Translations under genes and position numbers: made by a program
Shown here: in pieces, positions 45,092 through 54,432 of the stretch
Layout: each line of letters begins with the position of its first letter
Numbering within the stretch: position 1 is the stretch's first letter
The notes under the pieces: model-generated
The model's input: only the letters and a program-made list of their open reading frames with translations
Told to the model about the DNA's origin: nothing
The model's database searches: none
Source: Alteromonas australica
Lineage (GTDB): Bacteria; Pseudomonadota; Gammaproteobacteria; Enterobacterales; Alteromonadaceae
NCBI RefSeq assembly: GCF_000730385.1
Contig: NZ_CP008849.1
Span: 3,720,001 to 3,784,000 of the forward strand
Length of the DNA stretch: 64,000 nucleotides
Reading direction: 5' to 3'

Positions 45092-47419
45092 TTAAAAATC
45101 GTAATACAAGCGAACCCCGGCAATTCGAGGCATGCCTCTTACAAAGGTAGGAATACCTAATCCACCACCGGTATTACCCGCATCAATGAGGTACTCTTTG
45201 TCGAGTAAATTGTCTACGTAGAGTTCAAAGGCGAACGGGCTGTTATCTTTAGACACTTTCATCGAGACATCGGTCAACGAATAGGTATCTTGCCAAAGGC
45301 CAGGGTAGTTGCTGCTTTCAAAATACACTTTCGACTGGAAGCTAGTTAGCCAGTTAAAGTCCAATAACCAGTTGTCCATTTCGACCAATTTATTGATGTT
45401 TATCGCGCCGCTAACTTCTGGTGCTAGGCGAAACTTGTTACCGCCATATTCGAATGGCGTGCCTTCAGCGGTTTCATCAGCAAACTCTGCATCCAAAAAG
45501 CCCAGGCTTGTGGTAAAAGAAAGCGTGTCGCTATATTGGTAAGTGGCCATACCTTCAATACCGGACATGGTTGAATCACCTACAGTAACGGTAATAGATT
45601 GTAGGGTTTCTGCATCAGTGTACGACTGTTGGTAATCGCTATACTGATAGGTAAACACGGCACCGGTAAAGGTAAAGTTAGCACTTTGGTATTTCACGCC
45701 TACGTCGTAGCTGTCTACAATTTCCGCTTTTGTGACGGTTACGCCAGAAGCGTCGGCATTCACTACGGGTGAACGACGGCCTTTTGCGTAGTTTGCGTAA
45801 AAATTCCAGTTATTGTTCATATCATAACTGACGGCTAAACGCGGAAGAGTGTCGTCAAAATCACCTTCCCCTTCAAATACAAAGGTACCCGCATCTAAGG
45901 TGTAGGTGTTTTTGGTGTAACGTGTTTCATCAATGTACCGAATACCTGCTGTTACGTTGATGTTATCGGTAACAAAGTAAGAAACTTCAGCCACGTAAGA
46001 GTTAATGTCTAACTCGGCCTCAAAGATATACGGCCCTTGAATAATGGTATCGGGAAAAGCATCGTTAGAGATGGGCGTACCGTCAGCATTAAACAATGAA
46101 CCCACTAAGATAGCACGCAGCGCTTCAATTTCTTCGAGTGAAGCATCAGTGGCAATATTTTGGTCAAGCGGAATATCAAAAGTGGCTTCAAGCTGCGCTT
46201 TGACCGCGTCAAACGTGCCGCGAACAAAAGGGTCGACCATAACATAGTAAGGCAATATAGAATCATCATGAGACGTAGATGCACCAATGAATCCAACAAG
46301 CTTGTCCCCAGAGTCATAAACCAAACGCACCGAGCCGCCGTTCAACGTGGCATCGTTATCAAAATATGCATCCTGAATGCGTAACGCTGAACCATCCGCA
46401 TCGAACCCTTCGCTAACTTCAACGTCTTTATAATAGGCGTCGGCGTGTAGCGTAAGCATGTTATTGATGTCGTAGTTAATTGTGAGATCGTATGCTTGAA
46501 GTGTACGCTCGATACCCAGTTCACTACCCATGCTAAATTCAGCCGCAGTATAGGGGCTGGTATCACCGCCATTTGGCGCGATAGAACCAGACTTAAATGC
46601 AATGCCCGGCTGGTCGTTGTATTCCATAGAAGCACGAGCAATCACTTCAAGTTGCTCGTAAGTGGCTTTCCACGTACCTCGAACCGCTTGAACCGACACA
46701 CCTTGCAAATCTTCACTGTTACAAGAAACACTGTTGCCAAGATGGTCAGTCATGTTCGCGTTGCCATAGTAACTGTCGTCACTACATGCGTTATTTTCAA
46801 CAATACCATCCATTTCACGATACAAACCCGCAATACGGAAACTGTGATTATCGTTAATTGGGCTGTTGAACATAAACTCAGCTTCTTTACCCGATTGCGT
46901 ATCGTAGCCAAGCTGTACTTTCATTTCCTTTTCATCGGTAGGAAGTTGTGAGTGGATACTAATGGCACCATTTGCTGCCGCTACACCAAACAATGTAGGT
47001 TGCGGCCCTTTTAATACTTCTACTCGTGCAATGTCGTAAAGCGACACACTCGATACTGTTTTTTTGCTGATATCAAAGCCATCTTGATAGACAGAAATGC
47101 GAGGTGTACTGGATACGGATGAGGTGTCGTCGGTAACGCCACGTATGTTAAACGAAGGTAAACTCACCGCCTGTTCTTGTATTTGCACATTAGGCAACAC
47201 CCGCGACAACTCATCAAGTTCCATGATGTTTGTACGCTCTAGAAACTCACTAGAAATAACGTCCATGGTGACAGGCACATCCATTACGGATTGCTCTCGC
47301 ATCTGTGCAGTTACCGTAATTTCTTCAATGTATTCTTGTTCATCTAGCACTTCTTGCGCATAGGAAGGCGTGGCGAGCGCGCTTAAAACAGCGCTAGCCA
47401 ATAGCGTTTTGCGGTACAT
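45092..47419 (-). CDS. TonB-dependent outer-membrane receptor
   Basis: 775 residues. The signal peptide ends SYA-Q at about 21-22, followed by a TonB-box-like EEITVTAQ. The plug domain is shown by PVTMDVISSEFLERTNIMELDELSRVLPNVQI and FNIRGV; the rest is a beta-barrel ending in the outer-membrane signature GVRLYYDF with terminal Phe. The length and plug sequence resemble receptors of the iron/carbohydrate group common in Alteromonadales. Its ligand is unknown. Adjacency to phoD hints at a phosphorus-related substrate, but the genes are convergent and so not co-transcribed. Confidence 0.9.
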   Translation of the reverse strand: MYRKTLLASAVLSALATPSYAQEVLDEQEYIEEITVTAQMREQSVMDVPVTMDVISSEFLERTNIMELDELSRVLPNVQIQEQAVSLPSFNIRGVTDDTSSVSSTPRISVYQDGFDISKKTVSSVSLYDIARVEVLKGPQPTLFGVAAANGAISIHSQLPTDEKEMKVQLGYDTQSGKEAEFMFNSPINDNHSFRIAGLYREMDGIVENNACSDDSYYGNANMTDHLGNSVSCNSEDLQGVSVQAVRGTWKATYEQLEVIARASMEYNDQPGIAFKSGSIAPNGGDTSPYTAAEFSMGSELGIERTLQAYDLTINYDINNMLTLHADAYYKDVEVSEGFDADGSALRIQDAYFDNDATLNGGSVRLVYDSGDKLVGFIGASTSHDDSILPYYVMVDPFVRGTFDAVKAQLEATFDIPLDQNIATDASLEEIEALRAILVGSLFNADGTPISNDAFPDTIIQGPYIFEAELDINSYVAEVSYFVTDNINVTAGIRYIDETRYTKNTYTLDAGTFVFEGEGDFDDTLPRLAVSYDMNNNWNFYANYAKGRRSPVVNADASGVTVTKAEIVDSYDVGVKYQSANFTFTGAVFTYQYSDYQQSYTDAETLQSITVTVGDSTMSGIEGMATYQYSDTLSFTTSLGFLDAEFADETAEGTPFEYGGNKFRLAPEVSGAININKLVEMDNWLLDFNWLTSFQSKVYFESSNYPGLWQDTYSLTDVSMKVSKDNSPFAFELYVDNLLDKEYLIDAGNTGGGLGIPTFVRGMPRIAGVRLYYDF

Positions 47420-47627
47420 GTGTCGTCCCTTATTTGTGTGTGTTGTTTTTAGTTTTTTGCGAATGCGAATTTATTTTTGTGAAGGCAATGAATCTAGAGG
47501 CGAATTGCGACCAATTAATGACCTGTGGGTGACAATTTTAAGGCAGTTTTGTGACGCACGGGCATCACCCACTCATTGAGTGATGCGGTACCGAAGAGAA
47601 AACCAGGGGTGATGAATAAGGTTAGGT

Positions 47628-48275
47628 TTAACTGTCTGCTGGACGTTTGGCTTCACGCACCGCTTTGGGGTGCATAAGCTTTTCAAGACGGGCTAAATAG
47701 GTGGCTATTTTTTGATGTTGCGTTTTATCATCGGTTACCGAGTGGTGTAGCCAATGATAAGCATCTTGATAATCGTATGGGCTGCCGTAGCCCTCTAAAA
47801 ACAATTCCACTAATCGCATTTGCGCGGATAAATTTTTCAGCGCTGCGGCTTCTCTTAAATACACCACGGCTCTGCTTTTATCTTGCTGTACCAAGGTGCC
47901 TTTCGCGTAGTAGCGGCCTAATTGTTCTAGTGCAGCAGGTAAGCCCTGATTGGCAGCATCTTCCATGTAACTAATGCCCCTGGCTGGCGCGGCATCGACA
48001 CACACACCCCAAGCCAACATATCGCCCCAAAGAAACTGATACGCAGGCACTTTTAACACATCGGCTCTGGCTTCTATGTCTTGAACGAGCTGACAGCGGT
48101 CTGCCACTACTTTATCTAGGTGCGTGTTCTCATTAATCATTTTGATTAATGCATCTTGGCTATACAGCTGCACGGCAAGCACTTCTTCTAAGGTTTCACC
48201 TTCTCTGGCCAGCGCGGGCGCGTGTACCACCAGGCAAAATAACCCAAACAATGTTGATAGTGTAAATGGCTTCAT
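47628..48275 (-). CDS. motX: Sodium-driven flagellar motor protein MotX
   Basis: 215 residues with a signal peptide cleaved near ALA-RE. The conserved block has LYSQDALIKMINENTHLDKV, DRCQLVQDIEARA, PAYQFLWGDMLAWGVCVDAA, and Sel1-type repeats (GLPAALEQLGRYYAKGTLVQQDKSRA). This string is what I recall of Vibrio MotX, a periplasmic T-ring protein that anchors PomAB stators. The two Cys (in CQLV and GVCVD) are conserved. The rnr-rlmB-motX neighbourhood also matches Vibrio, although here phoD and a TonB receptor are inserted. It implies a Na+-driven polar flagellum. Confidence 0.88.
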   Translation of the reverse strand: MKPFTLSTLFGLFCLVVHAPALAREGETLEEVLAVQLYSQDALIKMINENTHLDKVVADRCQLVQDIEARADVLKVPAYQFLWGDMLAWGVCVDAAPARGISYMEDAANQGLPAALEQLGRYYAKGTLVQQDKSRAVVYLREAAALKNLSAQMRLVELFLEGYGSPYDYQDAYHWLHHSVTDDKTQHQKIATYLARLEKLMHPKAVREAKRPADS

Positions 48276-48349
48276 AAGTTTGTAACTGTTTGTTGAACAT
48301 ACAATCGAGTTATCGGCAGCGTAAGATAATTCTTAACGCTGCATTTATA

Positions 48350-48601
48350 CTAGTGACCGCCCTTTGAGGTACATAAAGCACCTTGAATGTGCCGGGCATG
48401 ATCGGCCACATCTATACCTAAGTCGGTTAAATATCCCCCGTCTGGCTGAGTAATCATACCCTTAGCGTATAAGCGACTTGCTGCGTTTACCATGGATTGG
48501 CTTGCATCGTGGTGTATTTTCAACCCTTGCAATAAACTGTTAGTGGGAAATTTAAGAATGAGGTTTAGTTCATCCACCATATCTTGATTAAACGTGTTCA
48601 T
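48350..48601 (-). CDS. TIGR02647 family small protein
   Basis: 83 residues. The block ELNLILKFPTNSLLQGLKIHHDAS followed by AASRLYAKGMITQPDGGYLTDLGIDVADHA matches the TIGR02647 family of small gammaproteobacterial proteins. LYAKGMITQPDGGYLTDLG looks like the wing region of a winged helix, so nucleic-acid binding is possible but unproved. It lies between motX and ubiD on the minus strand, with a 264-bp gap to the divergent ubiD. Confidence 0.8.
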   Translation of the reverse strand: MNTFNQDMVDELNLILKFPTNSLLQGLKIHHDASQSMVNAASRLYAKGMITQPDGGYLTDLGIDVADHARHIQGALCTSKGGH

Positions 48602-48865
48602 AGTTCTACCTCAGGCAAAAAGGTTATTATTTTATTTTTCGCATTTGCGGGATGAGAGCAAAAATATTGCCTACATCCTTGTGTCCATGAAGGGCTATAT
48701 GACTATCAATTGCCCAGACTGTCCAGATCATTTTGTGTACCTTTACGTCGTGCCTTACATTAAAAAGCATTAACCGTCAGCGTTTATTGTGCTTACAGGT
48801 CGGACTTTACGGCGAAATAGTATATTCTTGCCTCTAACTTTAGTCTGCGGATACCCCCTGTTCAA

Positions 48866-50353
48866 ATGAAGTACAAAGATTTACGTGACTTTATTCACCA
48901 GTTGGAAGCCAAAGGTGAACTTGTTCGCATTTCCAAAGAGATTGATACCGACTTGGAAATGACAGAAATCGCCGATAGAACCCTTCGTGCTGGCGGCCCG
49001 GCGTTACTGTTTGAAAACCCTAAAAACCATACCATGCCAGTGCTCGCCAATTTATTTGGCACACCTGAGCGGGTGGCCATGGGCATGGGTCAGAACTCGG
49101 TGGAGGCGCTGCGGGAAGTGGGTAAGCTTTTGGCGTACTTAAAAGAACCAGAGCCGCCAAAAGGATTAAAAGACCTTTGGCAAAAATTACCGGTGTTTAA
49201 ACAAGTATTAAACATGCCAGCAAAAACGGTAAAAAAAGCCCCTTGCCAAGAGGTAGTGATAAGTGGCGAAGAAGTTGATTTAACCCAAATACCCGTTCAA
49301 CGCTGTTGGCCTGGCGATGTAGCGCCTTTGGTTACTTGGGGTCTCACCGTCACACGAGGGCCCCACAAAAAGCGCCAGAACTTGGGTATTTATCGCCAAC
49401 AAGTTATTGGGAAAAACAAACTGATTATGCGCTGGCTATCGCATCGAGGCGGCGCACTGGATTTTCGTGAATGGTGTCAGACTCACCCTGGCGAACCCTA
49501 TCCGGTGTCAGTTGCCCTTGGCGCCGACCCTGCCACGATATTAGGTGCTGTAACGCCAGTGCCAGATACCCTCTCGGAATATGCATTTGCAGGATTACTT
49601 CGAGGTGACAAAACAGAAGTTGTTAAGTCTATCAGCAACGATTTGCAAGTACCGGCTAGCGCCGAAATTGTTCTTGAAGGCTATATTGCACAAGATGAAA
49701 CCGCTCCAGAGGGACCTTACGGTGACCATACCGGTTACTATAATGAAGTGGATGATTTCCCTGTTTTTACGGTAACGCATATCACCCACCGTAAAGATCC
49801 AATTTATCATTCTACCTACACAGGCCGTCCGCCCGATGAGCCAGCCATTCTTGGCGTGGCGCTTAATGAAGTGTTTGTTCCAATTTTACAAAAGCAGTTT
49901 CCTGAAATTGTCGACTTCTATTTACCCCCAGAGGGTTGCTCGTATCGCATGGCAGTGGTGACGATGAAAAAGCAATACCCTGGTCATGCTAAGCGGGTAA
50001 TGATGGGCGTGTGGTCGTTTTTACGGCAGTTTATGTACACCAAATTTGTTATTGTGTGCGACGACGATGTCAACGCGCGGGATTGGAACGACGTTATCTG
50101 GGCCATCACTACACGAATGGACCCCGCTCGTGATACGGTAATGATAGAAAATACACCTATTGATTACCTCGACTTTGCGTCTCCTGTATCTGGGCTAGGC
50201 TCGAAAATGGGCATGGACGCAACCAATAAAATGCCCGGCGAAACGGACCGCGAGTGGGGTGAACCCATCGTTATGGACGAAGCGGTGAAAAAACGTGTAG
50301 ATGATATCTGGGACGAACTTGGTATTATGAACGCTTCCTCGGTTAAACGTTAA
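48866..50353 (+). CDS. ubiD: 3-octaprenyl-4-hydroxybenzoate carboxy-lyase
   Basis: Decarboxylates the ubiquinone precursor with prenylated FMN. 495 residues, [22 protein letters not shown], with [32 protein letters not shown] and [10 protein letters not shown], all typical of UbiD and including the Glu/Arg residues of the active site. It is followed 24 nt later by fre, an old gammaproteobacterial pairing. Confidence 0.97.
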   Translation: MKYKDLRDFIHQLEAKGELVRISKEIDTDLEMTEIADRTLRAGGPALLFENPKNHTMPVLANLFGTPERVAMGMGQNSVEALREVGKLLAYLKEPEPPKGLKDLWQKLPVFKQVLNMPAKTVKKAPCQEVVISGEEVDLTQIPVQRCWPGDVAPLVTWGLTVTRGPHKKRQNLGIYRQQVIGKNKLIMRWLSHRGGALDFREWCQTHPGEPYPVSVALGADPATILGAVTPVPDTLSEYAFAGLLRGDKTEVVKSISNDLQVPASAEIVLEGYIAQDETAPEGPYGDHTGYYNEVDDFPVFTVTHITHRKDPIYHSTYTGRPPDEPAILGVALNEVFVPILQKQFPEIVDFYLPPEGCSYRMAVVTMKKQYPGHAKRVMMGVWSFLRQFMYTKFVIVCDDDVNARDWNDVIWAITTRMDPARDTVMIENTPIDYLDFASPVSGLGSKMGMDATNKMPGETDREWGEPIVMDEAVKKRVDDIWDELGIMNASSVKR

Positions 50354-50376
50354 CAGCAAAGGTAAGAAGAGAATAC

Positions 50377-51072
50377 ATGTCACACATTAAATGTCAGGTT
50401 GCAAGCATTACGCCTTTAACCGACGTCGTAAAAAAAGTGGTGCTTACACCACCCGCTCCTTTAGATTTTCAAGCTGGCCAATATGCTATGGTGGTGATGG
50501 GTGAAAAAGATATGCGCCCGTTTTCCATTGCTAATGCAGCCTACGACAATGCGCGTATCGAATTACACATTGGTGCTGAAGCAGGTAATGCTTATGCAGG
50601 CGAAGTGCTCGCACGTATGGAAGCTGAAGGTGAAATTACCATTAGCGTGAATAATGGCGACGCCTTTTTACAGTCAAATGGGTTGCCTATGGTATTAATT
50701 GCCGGTGGCACAGGGTTCTCTTATACCTATTCTATTTTGCAGCAGCACTTACACAGTAACGATACCACGCCGATTACCCTGTACTGGGGAGGAAAGCATG
50801 CTAGCGATCTTTACCTGAGTGATGCATTAGAAGCATTAGCCAGCACACATTCACACTTTACGTTTGTGCCCGTGGTAGAGTTTGCCGAAGATAACTGGAA
50901 AGGCCGCACAGGCTGGGTGCATCACGCCGTCATGGCTGACCATGCCGACTTCGCCAATATTCAAGTGTATGTGGCAGGCCGCTTTGAGATGGCGAAAACC
51001 ATTCGCGACGACTTAACCGCCCGCGGCCTTAAGTTAGAAAATCTTTTCGGTGATGCATTTGCTTTTATTTAA
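50377..51072 (+). CDS. fre: NAD(P)H-flavin reductase
   Basis: 231 residues. The flavin-binding motif MRPFSIANA is at about 47-55 and the NAD(P)H-binding IAGGTGFSYTYSIL at about 108-121. It reduces free flavins and, in E. coli, is the neighbour of ubiD; UbiD needs reduced, prenylated FMN, which makes the pairing sensible. A strong terminator follows. Confidence 0.95.
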   Translation: MSHIKCQVASITPLTDVVKKVVLTPPAPLDFQAGQYAMVVMGEKDMRPFSIANAAYDNARIELHIGAEAGNAYAGEVLARMEAEGEITISVNNGDAFLQSNGLPMVLIAGGTGFSYTYSILQQHLHSNDTTPITLYWGGKHASDLYLSDALEALASTHSHFTFVPVVEFAEDNWKGRTGWVHHAVMADHADFANIQVYVAGRFEMAKTIRDDLTARGLKLENLFGDAFAFI

Positions 51073-51114
51073 GTAAAGCATACCCGTTTGAATTGAGTTA
51101 CCCCCTAATAAACG

Positions 51115-51155
51115 ACGCCAACCGCAGCGTATTACTCGCTTCTGTTGGCGTTTTT
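51115..51155 (+). terminator. Terminator after fre
   Basis: An outer stem ACGCCAAC / GTTGGCGT (51115-51122 and 51144-51151) encloses an inner stem AGCG / CGCT and is followed by TTTTT, 43 nt past the fre stop. Confidence 0.85.
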
Positions 51156-51369
51156 ACTTGTTCACTTCTTCCCCCCAGCCAACTGTAAAGATTACGTAAA
51201 TATTTTCTACTTTTGCGCATTAAACCCTGCTAGTATCTTTTCTCTTATGAATAATTAACGAACCAAAACAGTTATCTTAGGCATTTTTAGAGTCGCTTTA
51301 TTAGTAGCAGGACGCACGCACAAAGACCTGTCATGAAAGGGCACTTCGTATGCTTTCTAGGGAATGAGA

Positions 51370-52734
51370 ATGAAGTATAAAAATACGTTTTTAGCCGCTG
51401 GCATACTTGCCGCACTGGCAGGCTGCGGCGGTGGTAGCGACGGCGAGACGAATGTGCCACCTCCGGGAAATTCTGGTGACAATCCAACCAATCCTTCTTA
51501 CGAATATGTTGTCAATGCTACCTACATGTCTAGCTGTGGATACATAACGCCACAAACCGATGCAATGGTGATTCGCCATGGCAGCGATGGCTCTGCTGTG
51601 GCTGTGTATGAAGCCGACGCAAACGGTGACATTGCTATTGATTATGAAGATGTAGCCACGTACACCATGCTAAATGTTGGCTACTGGAATGGGCAGCCTT
51701 ACCCACGCATACACACCTACGTTGATGTTACCGCGGATAAACTTGTCGACCGTAGAATTATTTCACAAGACTATGTTGATGACGGTACTTGCGATTGTGA
51801 CACTGTCACCTTAGACATCAGTAGTGTGCCTGTGGCCTCGCCTGCTGCTAATGTAGTTTACTCAACCACTACCGCGAGAACTATTTACGAAGACCGTGAT
51901 TTAGACGATTTCGTTGACGTTGAGGTATGTCGCCAAAACAACGAGGAATGGCCTGCCATTGCGCTAACCCTCACCAATTCAGAAGACGATGTACCGGAAG
52001 ACTACTACACAGCCCTCATCACTAACTATACCTTTGATGAAACCCTGGTGGTGGACAATGCAGTACTTAGCAGAAAAGTTCCTATCAATGTGTCTAACCA
52101 CAATGAAGACACTAACGGTAATCTGCGACTAGCAATTCGGGGGCGGGTAGACAATATCATCTACTATGCCGACAACATAAGTGGCTACGATCCCTCTGAA
52201 CTTCCTAACAGCGTCCCCATGTTTGAAGAGCCTGGAGAGGCCACCACGGGCATTGATGTTTTCAATACCGAATATCAAGAGTTCTATGATTATGGTGAAG
52301 AAGTCAATATTACTTTCTACACAGGCGCTGAGGTAAGACTGCCTTCAACACATACCGCCACGGTAGATTTGCCAATGATGAGCTACAACCTGTTTGCTGA
52401 GCAGGCGATGTCTTTCTTTACCACCGAAAACTACGATTTTTCAGCATCAGGTGCTGACTCCGTAGAAATCGGTTTTTCAGCGCGAAATGCAGAGGATAAT
52501 GTGGCCTTTTTCTTCACCTTGGTTACGCCGAACAAAGGGTCGCTAGATATTATTGATACCTTAGACGCAGACAATGTAGATTTCGCTCTTGATTTTGACT
52601 TCGACATGGACGAAGAGCTAAGCGGAAGTTACATGTTTATTCACACTAAGGATGTGATAAGCACAGATGATTATCTTGAATCCTTAGGAAGTGATGAAAT
52701 GACTGCCTACGGTATTGTCTATTTTGATTTTTAG
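51370..52734 (+). CDS. Lipoprotein of unknown function
   Basis: 454 residues. The lipobox LAGC places the acylated Cys at residue 19, followed by GGGSDGE and a Pro/Asn linker. The body is acidic and beta-rich, with Cys pairs (SSCGYITPQTDA, and DDGTCDCDTV). No known domain recognised. I start at the ATG at 51370, which has an AGGGA site at 51359-51363; the ATG at 51364 is too close to it. It stands alone, with a terminator after it. Confidence 0.75.
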   Translation: MKYKNTFLAAGILAALAGCGGGSDGETNVPPPGNSGDNPTNPSYEYVVNATYMSSCGYITPQTDAMVIRHGSDGSAVAVYEADANGDIAIDYEDVATYTMLNVGYWNGQPYPRIHTYVDVTADKLVDRRIISQDYVDDGTCDCDTVTLDISSVPVASPAANVVYSTTTARTIYEDRDLDDFVDVEVCRQNNEEWPAIALTLTNSEDDVPEDYYTALITNYTFDETLVVDNAVLSRKVPINVSNHNEDTNGNLRLAIRGRVDNIIYYADNISGYDPSELPNSVPMFEEPGEATTGIDVFNTEYQEFYDYGEEVNITFYTGAEVRLPSTHTATVDLPMMSYNLFAEQAMSFFTTENYDFSASGADSVEIGFSARNAEDNVAFFFTLVTPNKGSLDIIDTLDADNVDFALDFDFDMDEELSGSYMFIHTKDVISTDDYLESLGSDEMTAYGIVYFDF

Positions 52735-52774
52735 TTCAACACTGTAATTTAATAACCCGCCAAATGGCGTGAAG

Positions 52775-52808
52775 AAATGGCGTGAGAGTTTACTTTCACG
52801 CCATTTTT
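52775..52808 (+). terminator. Terminator after lipoprotein gene
   Basis: An 11-bp stem AAATGGCGTGA / TCACGCCATTT (52775-52785 and 52796-52806) is followed by T residues. A second copy of AAATGGCGTGA lies just upstream (52762-52772), a small direct repeat. Confidence 0.85.
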
Positions 52809-52959
52809 TATGCGCTTATGTTTATTGCCCGTTACATATGCGCTTTCCGCTATGCAATGTCTTTACGCGAGTTGCCTGACTATTTTTATTAAATGCGACT
52901 GTACACATTGTTCCTTTTCGTCGTATTCAGTATGGTTAAAGTACACAAAGGAGAAAACA

Positions 52960-54366
52960 ATGATAAAAAATATATCCTCTCGCCTAACTCGCCCTCGGCT
53001 GTTCACTATTTGCTTTTCCTCATTAGCGATTATGCTGATGCCATCACAAGGGGTTCACGGGGAAGAAAATACGCGGCAACGCGCCTTGTACGATATTGCC
53101 GAGGCTATCTCCCCGCAACGTATAGAGCAAGACATTACCACCTTGGTCAATTTTGGTACCCGCCACACGCTATCAGAGACAGAGTCAGATACCCGAGGTA
53201 TAGGTGCTGCCCGCCGATGGATAAAAGCCGAGTTCGAAAAGATTTCCGCTGAGTGCGGGGGCTGCTTAGAGGTTTATTTTCAATCTGAGGTAATTAGCAA
53301 CGAAAAGCGTATACCCGAGGCAACGGACGTCGTCAGTGTGATAGCCATTCAACGAGGCAGCACAGATCCCAGCCGTTACATGATTATGTCTGGCGACATT
53401 GATTCACGGGTATCTGATGTGATGGATTTCACCTCTGATTCTCCCGGTGCAAATGACAATGCTTCTGGCGTAGCGGGTACGTTAGAAGCTGCGCGAATAC
53501 TGACTCAGTACACCTTTAACGGCAGTATAGTGTATGCCGCACTAGCCGGTGAAGAGCAAGGCTTATTTGGCGGGCGTATCATGGCTGAACACGCTAAGAA
53601 AGACGGCTGGCGAATTAAGGCCGTGCTCAACAACGATATGATTGGCAATATTGAAGGGGTTAATGGGGTTATAAACAATACAACCGCACGTATCTTTGCG
53701 GAAGGTACGCGAGTGACAGAAACCGAGGCCGAGGCACGTAGACGCCGCTTTACCGGCGGAGAGGTAGATTCTCCAAGCCGCAATTTGGCCCGCTATATCG
53801 ACAAGATTGCCGATCAGTATATTGAAAATTTAGACACCATGGTGATATACCGGCTAGACAGGTTTGGCCGTGGCGGCCACCATCGTCCGTTCAATGATCT
53901 CGGCTTTCCGGGTATTCGTATTATGGAGACTAACGAAAATTACACCCGTCAACACCAAGACTTACGTACCGAAGACGGTATTGCTTATGGCGATACCCTT
54001 GATGGTGTTAACTTTGACTATGCTGCTAAATTAACAGGGTTAAATGCCGTTTCTTTGGCGGCAATGGCTTGGGCACCTAACCCACCAGCAAATGTGGAAA
54101 TAGCAGGCGCCGTTCAGCCCTCGACGACACTAAAATGGGAAGCATTAGATACACAACAGAACCCGCAACTAGCCGGCTATAAAATTTACTGGCGTCATAC
54201 GGATGCTCCTCAATGGGAATTTTCTAAATTTGTTGGCAATGTCACACAAGCTACCCTCGACAATGTGGTGATTGATAATTACTTTTTCGGTGTCGCCAGT
54301 GTGAATAAAGAGGGTTTAGAAAGCCCTGTGGTATACCCAGGTCCAGCGGGCAGCTTTGGGTTATAG
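52960..54366 (+). CDS. M28-type metallopeptidase with C-terminal FnIII-like domain
   Basis: 468 residues from the ATG at 52960, chosen for its AAAGGAG site; a frame opening at 52810 would overlap the terminator. A signal peptide (about 1-34, ending VHG-EE) is followed by the M28 domain. Metal ligands are Asp166 in GANDNASG, Glu198/Glu199 in AGEEQGL, Asp226 in NNDMIGN and His307/308 in GGHHRPF. The first ligand, usually His in G-H-x-D-S, is Asp146 in SGDIDS. Residues from about 395 form an FnIII-like domain (LAGYKIYWRHTDAP). Probably a secreted aminopeptidase or relative; activity is uncertain given the altered ligand. Confidence 0.8.
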   Translation: MIKNISSRLTRPRLFTICFSSLAIMLMPSQGVHGEENTRQRALYDIAEAISPQRIEQDITTLVNFGTRHTLSETESDTRGIGAARRWIKAEFEKISAECGGCLEVYFQSEVISNEKRIPEATDVVSVIAIQRGSTDPSRYMIMSGDIDSRVSDVMDFTSDSPGANDNASGVAGTLEAARILTQYTFNGSIVYAALAGEEQGLFGGRIMAEHAKKDGWRIKAVLNNDMIGNIEGVNGVINNTTARIFAEGTRVTETEAEARRRRFTGGEVDSPSRNLARYIDKIADQYIENLDTMVIYRLDRFGRGGHHRPFNDLGFPGIRIMETNENYTRQHQDLRTEDGIAYGDTLDGVNFDYAAKLTGLNAVSLAAMAWAPNPPANVEIAGAVQPSTTLKWEALDTQQNPQLAGYKIYWRHTDAPQWEFSKFVGNVTQATLDNVVIDNYFFGVASVNKEGLESPVVYPGPAGSFGL

Positions 54367-54432
54367 TGGTTTTTAACTACAGTTAATGCCAGCGGTACTA
54401 AAAATAGCAAACAATAAAGGCGGTAGTTAAAA

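Noticed and set aside
46496..46951. 151-codon plus-strand frame inside the TonB receptor gene
   Set aside because: Antisense to a well-supported barrel protein; the product has no recognisable features.
47562..47586. GCATCAC / GTGATGC inverted repeat after motX as terminator
   Set aside because: Stem is present but no T-run follows on either strand.
52810..52959. Longer N-terminus for the M28 peptidase
   Set aside because: The start codon lies in the preceding terminator and the extension pushes the signal peptide inside; the ATG at 52960 has a good AAAGGAG site.
52893..53252. 119-codon open frame overlapping the start of the M28 peptidase
   Set aside because: It is a shadow of the peptidase reading frame; the M28 frame has domain motifs and a better start.
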